In this document: positions 1-7,877 of the stretch, piece by piece
Position numbering within the stretch: position 1 is the stretch's first letter
How the letters are laid out: every line of letters begins with the position of its first letter
Origin: Actomonas sp051209155
GTDB lineage: Bacteria > Verrucomicrobiota > Verrucomicrobiia > Opitutales > Opitutaceae
Direction: 5' to 3' (one strand)
Assembly (NCBI GenBank): GCA_051209155.1
Contig: JBPJGB010000002.1
DNA length: 64,000 nt
Position numbers and translations under genes: made by a program
Notes under the pieces: generated by a model
The model's database searches: none
What the model was told of the DNA's origin: nothing
Seen by the model: only the letters and a program-made list of their open reading frames with translations

Positions 1-1
1 G

Positions 2-3000
2 ACCGGCACCGCGCGTCTCGACATCGGCAGTAGCCACATCGGCGCGACCGGTGACCTCGAAATCACCATCGATGACCTCGGCATCCGCGGCAGCATCCGC
101 GGCACGGTGTATGTGCCTGGTGACTACGCCGGCTACAACGGCACTTTCAGCGCGAACGCAGAGGGCTGGTCGGTCAGCATCGATCGCGTCCGCTTTGTGC
201 TCCTGAGCGGCAACTTCCTGGTCGATGGTTCACTCGAACTGCTGTCCCGCGACGGCGGGCTTTACATTTCGCTGCCGCGCGCCTCGGTTTACCTGTGGGG
301 CATCGACGGTCATATCAGCGGCTACTTTGACAGCACGACCGGACACTGGCGGGCCGACGGTGAAGTCGGTTTCCGTTTCGGCAGTGACATCGGCGCGTGG
401 GGGCACATCGAGTTCGACATCGGCCACGATCGCGCCAATGCGCACGTGACCGGCAAGGCCTGGGCGGAAAAGGACTACTGGTTATTCGGTTGGCGCACTT
501 ACAGCGACTGGGCCCGGATTGACGGCAGCATCGACCTCTTCGACGGGCGGTTGGACGTGCGGATGAAGTTCTGGAAGTTCACCATCACGGTGCACGTGCG
601 CTTGAAAGGTGGCTTCCGCGTGTGGCTCTCCAACGTTGGCGGCTCCACCGTCTTCCTCGACGTCAACCGCAACGGCGTGCTCGACGAGGGTGAGCCGTCC
701 ACGCAGACCGATGCGAACGGGAACTTCGATTTCGCCGAGCAGTATGACCCCGAGGCTGAGGGCGACACGCCGCTGGAGGGGGAGGCGCCGGAGGTTGCAT
801 CGACACTCGGCGAGCTGGCGGTGTTCGATGCCAACGAGGATGGGATCCTCACCGCCGACGAGGTGCAGCTTTACGCCGTCAACGCCGTCTCGGGTTCCGA
901 GTCGTCCGATCTGCGTCGCCTCTTCCGCGACGACAACGGCAACGGGGTGTGGGATGCGGCCAGCGAGGTCGCGCTCGAGGCCACCTTTGAACAACTCGCC
1001 GGTCTCGACCAGAGCTCCATGGCGGTGGCGGGCACGATCTTCGCGGTCTTCGATGACGACGGCGACGGCGTCCTCAATGCCACCGAAGCGACCAACCTGT
1101 CCTTTGAACTCATCGGCACGCGCGTCCCGCTCACGCTGCTGCCCACCGAAGTCACCGGTGGCGTTCCCGGCAAGGTGGCCGATTTCGTCTTCGCCGATGC
1201 CAATGGCAACGGGGTCTACGATGTGGGAGAGCCGAGCGTCACTCCGGACGAATACGGCATCTACACCTTCCTCACCGGGAGTGACGCCGCTCCCACCACC
1301 TCGCTGGGTCGGCTCGCTCCCTTTGACACCAATGGCAACGGCCGCATCGATCCGAGCGAAGGTGTCTTCGTGGTCATTGGCGGCACCGATACCGACAACG
1401 GCGTGACCAATCCCGTCGCCGCCACGGGCGTCGCGACCAACTACGGCGGCGGTATCGAACAGACCATTAACCCGCTAACCTCACTGCAGGTTGCGCTCGT
1501 CGACCGCGGCCTTTCGAGCGATGCCGCTGCCGACCTCGTGGCGGATGCTTTCAACCTGCCGCTGGGCGTCGATGTGGATTCCTTCGACCCCAATGCCGAC
1601 ACCGCGGGCGACGCTGCCGCCGAGGGTGCCGCCCTGGGCGCGGGCGCGATGGTCACCTCCCTCGTCACCGGTGGCGCCGGCCTGTTGGGCGACGATGCCA
1701 ACGCGGACCTGCAGGACGCGGTGCTCGATCAACTGGCCGATGTGCTCATCGCCGATGCCAATGACGGCGACGGCGTCGTCGACCTAGACCTCACCGATGC
1801 GCAGACGGTCGCCACCGTCATCGTGGGGGCCGGCTCCCGCGCCGGTCGCAACGTGGATGCAACCGTGGCCAACGCGGCCGCCACGGTGCTGACCAACGTC
1901 AACCGAAACATCGCCGAGACGGTCGCTGCCGGCGGCGACGTCGACCGTGCGCTGGCGGCCAACAAGGCCGTGTTCCTCAACAACGTGAATGACGCGCTGA
2001 CGAACCTGGGCAACGGCACCGCCAGCGCGTCCGATCTTGAAAACGAGTTCAGTGACGAGGCCCTCGACGCGCTGCAAAACGAGGTCGAGCTCCTGCCCAC
2101 CATCGCACCAACCATGGCGGAGCTCAGCGATCAGGTGGCGCTCGGCGCCGACGTCGCGCGCATCACGCTGACGGTGGCCGACGCCGACAGTCGTGCCTCC
2201 GAGCTCGCTTTCACCGTCACCTCCAGCGACGAGGCGATCGTCTCGGCCGCAGATGTGACCTTTGAATACAACAATGGTGAATGGACCATGCTGGTGCCGA
2301 CCGCGGTCACAGCCGCCGGTGCCACGGTGCTCTCGGTCACGGTGAGCGACGGTGACGCCACCGCCTCGACCACGTTCACGCTCTCGCTCGACGGACTCAA
2401 CCCGGTGGTGCAGGCGATCGCCAATGTGCCGAGCCAAACCCTCTTCGCCGGGCAAACCACCACGCTCGATCTCGCCGATTACTTTGACGACCCGAACGGC
2501 GACGCGACTTACACCTTGGTCGCGGTGGGGGCCAACGACACGGTCGATGCCGCCATCGTCAACGGGCAGGTGGTGCTCACGGCGCGCACCGATCTCAGTG
2601 GCCTGGCGATCTTCGATCTCGTGGCCACCGACGCCAATGGGACTGCCAGCACCCGCTTCTCGGTGGTCACCTATCCGGACGTCCTGGTCTCCGACGAAGT
2701 GCGCACCACGGCCGACGGGCGTATCGAAATTGATGTGACGTTGTCCAACCCGGCCACGCAGTCGCTCACCTTGCGCTACAACCTCAGCAGCAACGCGCCG
2801 GACGCCGCCGGACCGCTCAGCGGCCGGCTCACCTTCGCGCCGGGCGAAACAACGAAGACGCTCTCCTTCGACCTCGTTGCCAGCGGCCTGGGCGATGTGC
2901 GGGTGAACGAGCTTGCCTTTGGTGTCAGCGGCTCATGGGTCCAGGGCACCTACGCGGTCGACATCGACAACCGCAATCCGGTCGAACTCTTCGATCTGCA

Positions 3001-3235
3001 GCGCCGCGCCCACCTGCGCGTCGCGATCGCTTACGACTTTGTGATCATCGCCGCGCAGGCCAACGAAGGTGGATGGGCCGAGGTCTTCGCCCCGGCGGCG
3101 GCGGATCCCGCCGTGGTGGTTTTGGGCCAGACGGCTTCCGTGACCGCCGCTGCGGCCGCGGGTGCGACGCCCGATCTCGTCGCGGCCACGAGCTTGGCGG
3201 GACTGGAAACGCCGCGAGCACTGCGCGGGCTCTGA
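2..3235 (+). CDS. Giant calcium-loop / Calx-beta-like surface or secreted protein, 5' truncated by window edge
   Basis: The frame is open from the first bases of the window, so the N-terminus lies outside and 1077 residues are visible. The visible N-terminal part is rich in glycine and beta-type repeats. Six acidic EF-hand/dockerin-like loops of the type DxNxNGxxDxxE follow at about 660-700, 829-865, 931-970, 1054-1090, 1195-1240 and 1324-1362. A mostly helical Ala/Asp-rich segment comes next (1480-2090), then cadherin/Ig-like beta repeats (2100-2680) and a Calx-beta-like stretch (2690-2970). No C-terminal anchor or LPxTG-like signal is visible. Proteins of this build are usually exported adhesins or matrix proteins that need calcium. 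The export genes downstream make it a likely cargo, but that is inferred from position only. Confidence 0.75.
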   Translation, partial: TGTARLDIGSSHIGATGDLEITIDDLGIRGSIRGTVYVPGDYAGYNGTFSANAEGWSVSIDRVRFVLLSGNFLVDGSLELLSRDGGLYISLPRASVYLWGIDGHISGYFDSTTGHWRADGEVGFRFGSDIGAWGHIEFDIGHDRANAHVTGKAWAEKDYWLFGWRTYSDWARIDGSIDLFDGRLDVRMKFWKFTITVHVRLKGGFRVWLSNVGGSTVFLDVNRNGVLDEGEPSTQTDANGNFDFAEQYDPEAEGDTPLEGEAPEVASTLGELAVFDANEDGILTADEVQLYAVNAVSGSESSDLRRLFRDDNGNGVWDAASEVALEATFEQLAGLDQSSMAVAGTIFAVFDDDGDGVLNATEATNLSFELIGTRVPLTLLPTEVTGGVPGKVADFVFADANGNGVYDVGEPSVTPDEYGIYTFLTGSDAAPTTSLGRLAPFDTNGNGRIDPSEGVFVVIGGTDTDNGVTNPVAATGVATNYGGGIEQTINPLTSLQVALVDRGLSSDAAADLVADAFNLPLGVDVDSFDPNADTAGDAAAEGAALGAGAMVTSLVTGGAGLLGDDANADLQDAVLDQLADVLIADANDGDGVVDLDLTDAQTVATVIVGAGSRAGRNVDATVANAAATVLTNVNRNIAETVAAGGDVDRALAANKAVFLNNVNDALTNLGNGTASASDLENEFSDEALDALQNEVELLPTIAPTMAELSDQVALGADVARITLTVADADSRASELAFTVTSSDEAIVSAADVTFEYNNGEWTMLVPTAVTAAGATVLSVTVSDGDATASTTFTLSLDGLNPVVQAIANVPSQTLFAGQTTTLDLADYFDDPNGDATYTLVAVGANDTVDAAIVNGQVVLTARTDLSGLAIFDLVATDANGTASTRFSVVTYPDVLVSDEVRTTADGRIEIDVTLSNPATQSLTLRYNLSSNAPDAAGPLSGRLTFAPGETTKTLSFDLVASGLGDVRVNELAFGVSGSWVQGTYAVDIDNRNPVELFDLQRRAHLRVAIAYDFVIIAAQANEGGWAEVFAPAAADPAVVVLGQTASVTAAAAAGATPDLVAATSLAGLETPRALRGL

Positions 3236-3363
3236 TTTCGCTCCAGGGCGGAATGCGGGAATACCCCCCATGGAGGGGTCGTGCGATTGGTGTCTGGTTG
3301 TTAACCTGAGGTGCATGTCCCTTCACCGGGATCTTACCCACCTGCTCAACTTCCATCCCGAAC

Positions 3364-4920
3364 ATGTCTTATACTCCCGCTGCCGTCGCAGGCCTGGCGA
3401 TAACCCTCGCCGCCTCGCTCGCCGCGCAAAGCCCGCTCACCGAACGCGCTGCCTTGGAGCGCGCTTTGGAGGCCAATTTCGATCTTCAGGTTGAAACCCT
3501 CACGCCACAGATCGCGGCGGCCGAAATTCTGGTGGAGGAGGCGGCTTTTCTGCCCGTCGCCTTCGCCGAAGCCAATTATGAGGACAACCAAAAGTCCCAG
3601 AACTCAATCGACTTCGCCGCGCTGCAACAGCGCCTTTTCGAGGAGGAGAACGTGGTCATGCGGGGTGGTGTGGGCGGCAAGTTGCCGTGGGGCACGTCCT
3701 ACGAGATCTCGCTGCAGCTCCGCGAACTCGACAATTCCGTCAATCGCGCCGGCTTGCCGAACGCACTCTTTTCGCCGGAGTTCGATGCTTTCGGCGGCCT
3801 GAACATCCGCCAGCCGCTGCTGCGCGGATTCGGCCGCGACGCCAATCTCGCCGACCTGCGTGTCGCGCGGGCCCAGCTCGTCATCTCCGAGCGCACCCGG
3901 GAGATCGCGGTCAACAACAAGTGCGTCGAGGTGCTCAACGCCTTCTACGATCTCGCCTACGCCGAAGCCAACGTGGCCGTGAAGCAGCGCGCCGTCGGCG
4001 TGGCCGATCAGTTCCTCGCCGAGACCAATCGTCGCCGTGAGCTCGGCATGCTCAGCCCGGTCGATGTTTCCGAAGCCAACGTGCGCGTGTCCGAGGCCAA
4101 CGAGGAGCTCATCCAGGCCCGCGATTTCCTGCGCGAGCGCCAGCTCGAGATGGTCCGCCTGCTGGCCTTGCCGAGCGCCGCCGATGGTTCGACGCCGCGC
4201 CCGACGGTCTCGGCCGTGCTGCTCGACTCGGCGCCGGTGTTCGCGATGCGCGAGTTTTACCCGGCTGCCCTCGAGGCGCGACCCGACTACCTGCTCGCAC
4301 AGGAGCGGGTGACCCAGGAAGGCGTGCGCAAAGCCGCCGCCCGCCGCGAAACCCTGCCGCAGCTCGACCTGCATTTTTCCTACGGCCTCTACGGCCTGGC
4401 CGGTGACTACAACGACGCGCTGGATCGCGCCTACTCGGCCGATGAGCCGCAGTGGAGCGGAGGCATCAGTCTGACCGTTCCCCTCAGCCTGCGCGAAGGC
4501 CGCGCCCGCAAGCAGTCCGCCGCGCTGCGCCTGCGCCAGGCCGAACTGCGTGTCGATCAACTCGAGCACAGCATCGCGCTGCAGGTGGAGAACGCGGTCA
4601 GCCGACTGGAGGTCCTGGGCCAGCGCCTCGAGACCGCCCGCAGTTCGGTGAAGTTCGCCGAGGAAGGCCTCCAGCTCGAACGCGCCCGGCTGGAAAATGG
4701 CCAGACCTCGGGTTTCGCCGTATCCGAATTACAACGACGTTTGGCCGATGCGCGCACCCGCGAACTCGCCGCCCGCGTCGACCTGACCAAGGCGGTGACC
4801 GAACTTTATTCCGTGAGCGGCCGCCTGCTGGATCATCACGGCATCGAGGTCACCACCACTGTCGAGGCGACGCGCTCTGGCCCGAACTTCATGGCGCCCT
4901 TCGACGCGCTGATGCGATGA
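3364..4920 (+). CDS. TolC-family outer-membrane efflux/export channel
   Basis: This 518-residue protein starts with a signal peptide (hydrophobic to about residue 20, likely cut after ASLA). It has the long alternating helical and beta pattern of TolC/OEP proteins, with two related halves, and repeated segments such as RDANLADLRVARAQL that are typical of the family. The length is normal for TolC. TolC forms the outer-membrane and periplasmic tunnel used by type I secretion and efflux machines. Its stop overlaps the ATG of the next gene (ATGA at 4917), so the HlyD adaptor is translationally coupled. No strong Shine-Dalgarno sequence is seen before the ATG at 3364. The partner ATPase in this cluster appears to be SecA-like rather than an ABC transporter. 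Confidence 0.9.
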   Translation: MSYTPAAVAGLAITLAASLAAQSPLTERAALERALEANFDLQVETLTPQIAAAEILVEEAAFLPVAFAEANYEDNQKSQNSIDFAALQQRLFEEENVVMRGGVGGKLPWGTSYEISLQLRELDNSVNRAGLPNALFSPEFDAFGGLNIRQPLLRGFGRDANLADLRVARAQLVISERTREIAVNNKCVEVLNAFYDLAYAEANVAVKQRAVGVADQFLAETNRRRELGMLSPVDVSEANVRVSEANEELIQARDFLRERQLEMVRLLALPSAADGSTPRPTVSAVLLDSAPVFAMREFYPAALEARPDYLLAQERVTQEGVRKAAARRETLPQLDLHFSYGLYGLAGDYNDALDRAYSADEPQWSGGISLTVPLSLREGRARKQSAALRLRQAELRVDQLEHSIALQVENAVSRLEVLGQRLETARSSVKFAEEGLQLERARLENGQTSGFAVSELQRRLADARTRELAARVDLTKAVTELYSVSGRLLDHHGIEVTTTVEATRSGPNFMAPFDALMR

Positions 4921-5837
4921 GCGCCCTGTGGATAAGTCTATTTTTACAGGAGGAAACAGAGGTGAACAGAGCCTTCAGCCTGAGTTTTTCCCACACGAAG
5001 GTCGCGAAGATAGCAAAGGCAGTGGCGACAGGAGGGCTTGGCGTCCTTCGCGGTCTTGGTGTGACGTCGCGCGGTGGAGCGGCGCTGTTTACCTCTGTTT
5101 CCTCCTGTAAACGTTATTTCGCTTTGCTGGGGGGCCTATGGGGCGGTGTGAGCGCCATCGCCACGCCGGTGGAGGTGGTGCTCGAGCCGGTGCGTTCGAT
5201 GGTGGTCAGCGCGCCGGTCGATGGTGTCATCGAATCGATGGCGGTCGACGAGGGCGACACCGTGGAAACCGGCGCGGCCTTGGTGACCTTGGTGCACGCC
5301 GCCGAAGACCTTGCCGTGGAGCGTGCGCGCGAGGTGTTGCGCAAGCGGGAGTTCGATTTCGCGGGCGTCGAACAACTCTTCCAAGACGACATGACCAGCG
5401 AAACCGAGAAGCTGGAAAAGGAGATCGAGCGCCGCGTGGCGGAGATTGATCTGGCCAATGCCCTCGAGCAGCGCGATCGGCGTCTCATCACGGCCGTGCA
5501 TGACGGGGTCGTCACGGTGCGCCATCACGAGGCCGGCGAATACGTCGAACGCGGCGAACCGTTGCTTGGTCTGGTCGACGCGAGCGAGCTCGACGCCCGC
5601 TTCTACGTGCGGCCGGAGGAGGGACTGGAGCTTGCCGTTGGCGACACGGTTTGGATCCAGGTGCCCTTGGCCGAGGCCACCTTGCCCTGCCGCATCGTGT
5701 TTGTGGATCCCTTGATCGATCCGTCGAGCGGGCTCATGCGGGCGCGGGCGCGGATCGACAACGCCGATGGTCGCTTCAAGCCCGGCCTCCGCGGCTGGGT
5801 GAGCCTGGGGTCGGAGCAACCCACCTCGTGGCCGTGA
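4917..5837 (+). CDS. Short HlyD-family periplasmic adaptor (membrane fusion protein)
   Basis: The gene encodes 306 residues if started at the ATG that overlaps the TolC stop. A lipoyl/biotinyl-type half motif (SAPVDGVIESMAVDEGDTV) lies just after a hydrophobic stretch at about residues 67-83. A short coiled coil, a second half motif and a beta-barrel domain ending in FKPGLRGWVSL follow, as in HlyD/RND adaptors. The first 65 residues are encoded almost entirely by an inverted repeat (4943-5111) and look like non-native sequence. The functional protein may instead start at TTG 5130 or GTG 5148, close to the hydrophobic segment, although neither has a visible Shine-Dalgarno sequence. The stop overlaps the GTG of the next gene. 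The likely role is bridging the inner membrane to TolC. Confidence 0.85.
   Translation: MSALWISLFLQEETEVNRAFSLSFSHTKVAKIAKAVATGGLGVLRGLGVTSRGGAALFTSVSSCKRYFALLGGLWGGVSAIATPVEVVLEPVRSMVVSAPVDGVIESMAVDEGDTVETGAALVTLVHAAEDLAVERAREVLRKREFDFAGVEQLFQDDMTSETEKLEKEIERRVAEIDLANALEQRDRRLITAVHDGVVTVRHHEAGEYVERGEPLLGLVDASELDARFYVRPEEGLELAVGDTVWIQVPLAEATLPCRIVFVDPLIDPSSGLMRARARIDNADGRFKPGLRGWVSLGSEQPTSWP
4943..5111. repeat. Palindromic repeat family A, copy 1, with a second palindrome nested inside
   Basis: The outer arms are 31 bases each (4943-4973 and 5081-5111) and differ at only two positions; the left arm begins tttacaggaggaaacagagg. Inside them is a second imperfect inverted pair: cacacgaaggtcgcgaaga near 4991 pairs with the sequence around 5043-5063. 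This copy lies inside the start of the HlyD reading frame, which stays open through it. Related copies lie at 7683-7854 and 19989-20096. No transposase is associated with it. Confidence 0.85.
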
Positions 5838-7657
5838 AGCCGCTGAAACCTCTGGAATGGCTGGCGCCGGAAGCGGCGGCTGATGAACCGCAGTTTTGGC
5901 GCGAGTGGTTGCGCCTTGCGGCGCCGGCGCTCGACGCGACCTGCGTGATGATCGTGCGGCCGGCGGCGGGCACCCAGCCGCAGCGCACCCTGTTGCGCGC
6001 CGGCGAACAAACGCGCAACCTGCCGACCGAACTGATCGGCGCCGCGTTGCGTTCCACGCCATTGCAACTTACCTCACACGCGCTGGGTGGTGGCTCCTTC
6101 GCAGTCCGCCTGCCCTGGGACGATACCAGCGATGCGCCTCTGGTCGCGGTGGGCGAGGTGCGGGCATCGGCGTGGGGGAGCGACGGCCCGGATCAAGCTT
6201 GGCAGGATCGAGCGCTGTTGTGGGCGACGGCCGCCGGTCGGCGGCGCCGCAAACGTGATTTTGAGTCGACCCGGCAGCGCGCCGACGAGTTGGCCAACGC
6301 CTTGGAGCTCGCGGTGCTGGTGCGCGCGCAACCGAACTTCAAGGCGGCGGCGCTGGAGACCTGCAACCAGTTGGCCAGCCGGCACGGGGCCGACCGCGTC
6401 GTCCTGGGCTGGTGGCGCGAGCCTTACGTGAAGGTCGCGGCGGTGAGTCAGATGAATCAGGTCGAGCCGCACATGGCGGCGGTCGGTGCCACAGAGGCGG
6501 CAATGGAGGAGGCGATCGAGCAGGACGCCACACTGATCTGGCCGGAACCTCCGGTCCCGGAGGATGGACCGGCGGCGACCGAGATTCTGGCGCAGCATCA
6601 GGCCCTGAGTCGCGACCAAGGGTTTGCCCACCTTTGCACGCTGCCGCTGCGAGCCGGTGACGCGCTGGTGGGCGCGGTCACTTGGCATCGACAGGACGAG
6701 CCGTTCACGCCGCAGGAAGCGGCGGGTTTTGCGTTGGTGCTCGACGGCCTGGCGCCGCTGTTGGTGGAAAAGGAACGCGCCGAAGGCTGGTGGGGACGCC
6801 GGTTGAAGCGCGCCGCGGAGGAGGCGGCACGGCGCCATTGGAACCTATCGCACCCGTGGCCCAAACTGGCGGCGGTGGTCGGCGCGCTCACGCTGGCGGT
6901 GCTCGTGTTGGTGCGGGTGCCCTTGCGGGTCGAGGCCGAGTTCACGCTGCGGCCGGAGCGGCAAATGGTGTTCAGCGCGCCCTTTGACGGATTTATGGAA
7001 AGCATCGCCGTGGCGCCGGGCGATTTTGTGGAAACGGGTGAGGCGCTCTTTGCGCTCGACGGCACGGCGCTGCGCCTGGAGGAGGCCGAGCTGTTGGCCG
7101 ACCTGAGTCGCTTTGCGCGCGAGCGGGAGCAGGCCGAGGCCAAGCGTGATCTCGCCGCGATGCGCGTCGCGGAGGCGCAGCGCGATCAGGTTCAGGCGCG
7201 GCTCGCGCGCCTGCGGCGGCAGATCGATCAAACCACCGCGACCGCGCCCTTTGCCGGCTTCGTCTTGGATGACGGCAACCTGAGCGAACGGCTTGGCGCG
7301 CCCGTGCGGCAGGGGGACGCGTTGTTGCGCTTCGCTCAGCTCGATGGGCTGTTTTTTGAGCTCGAGGTGCCGGAAGCGGATGCGCCGCTTATCGCGGTCG
7401 GCACGCCGGTCGAGGTCGGCTTTCGCAGTCGGCCCGACGAGACGGTGCAGGCCACGGTCACGCGCATCGAACCGGAAGCGGTGGTGCGGCCGGAAGGCGC
7501 GCGCTTCATCGTGCGCGCCACGGCCACCTCCGCGCTGCCCGATTGGTGGCGGCCCGGCATGACCGGTATCGGGAAACTCATTACGGAGAAGCGCAGTCTC
7601 CTCGACATCTTCACCCGCCGCCTCCGCGACTGGCTGCGCCTGCAGCTGTGGTGGTGA
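5834..7657 (+). CDS. GAF-domain/HlyD fusion: inner-membrane adaptor with cytoplasmic sensor domain
   Basis: I chose the GTG at 5834 because it overlaps the previous stop (GTGA) and opens a 607-residue protein. Residues about 1-150 are a cytoplasmic region of unknown type, and about 153-313 look like a GAF domain. One transmembrane helix follows at about 344-362 (KLAAVVGALTLAVLVLVRV). After it comes a periplasmic HlyD half with a lipoyl half motif (FSAPFDGFMESIAVAPGDFV), a short coiled coil, the second half motif and a beta barrel ending in WWRPGMTGIGKL. HlyD adaptors normally carry only a short cytoplasmic tail, so the GAF half suggests ligand or state sensing tied to the export channel. It is co-translated with the adaptor before it. 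Confidence 0.85.
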   Translation: MKPLKPLEWLAPEAAADEPQFWREWLRLAAPALDATCVMIVRPAAGTQPQRTLLRAGEQTRNLPTELIGAALRSTPLQLTSHALGGGSFAVRLPWDDTSDAPLVAVGEVRASAWGSDGPDQAWQDRALLWATAAGRRRRKRDFESTRQRADELANALELAVLVRAQPNFKAAALETCNQLASRHGADRVVLGWWREPYVKVAAVSQMNQVEPHMAAVGATEAAMEEAIEQDATLIWPEPPVPEDGPAATEILAQHQALSRDQGFAHLCTLPLRAGDALVGAVTWHRQDEPFTPQEAAGFALVLDGLAPLLVEKERAEGWWGRRLKRAAEEAARRHWNLSHPWPKLAAVVGALTLAVLVLVRVPLRVEAEFTLRPERQMVFSAPFDGFMESIAVAPGDFVETGEALFALDGTALRLEEAELLADLSRFAREREQAEAKRDLAAMRVAEAQRDQVQARLARLRRQIDQTTATAPFAGFVLDDGNLSERLGAPVRQGDALLRFAQLDGLFFELEVPEADAPLIAVGTPVEVGFRSRPDETVQATVTRIEPEAVVRPEGARFIVRATATSALPDWWRPGMTGIGKLITEKRSLLDIFTRRLRDWLRLQLWW

Positions 7658-7682
7658 GCGCAATCGTTCCGATGAAGCGGAT

Positions 7683-7854
7683 TCTACAGGAGGCAACAGA
7701 GGTGAACAGAGCCACTCCACCGCGGTTTATTTTACAGAAGGAAACGAAGGAAACAAAAGGGGGGGCGCGTTGGAGTGGCTTCGTTCCCTTCGTTTTCTTC
7801 TGTAAATATTCCTGCAGGCTGACGGCTCTGTTAACCTCTGTTGACTCCTGTAAA
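7683..7854. repeat. Palindromic repeat family A, copy 2, nested double palindrome
   Basis: The outer arms lie at 7683-7713 (tctacaggaggcaacagagg at the start) and about 7824-7854. They are inverted copies with three mismatches and match the arms of the copy at 4943. A different inverted pair sits inside: 7731-7754 (tttacagaaggaaacgaagg at the start) against 7783-7806, with two mismatches in 24. The element fills most of the 220-base gap between the GAF-HlyD and M50 genes and would form a strong hairpin in the operon mRNA. Confidence 0.9.
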
Positions 7855-7877
7855 AACAAATCCCTGCAAGGAGGGCG

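Noticed and set aside
3261..3280. Terminator after the giant protein (ACCCCCCATGGAGGGGT)
   Set aside because: The stem is only about five pairs with no T tract.
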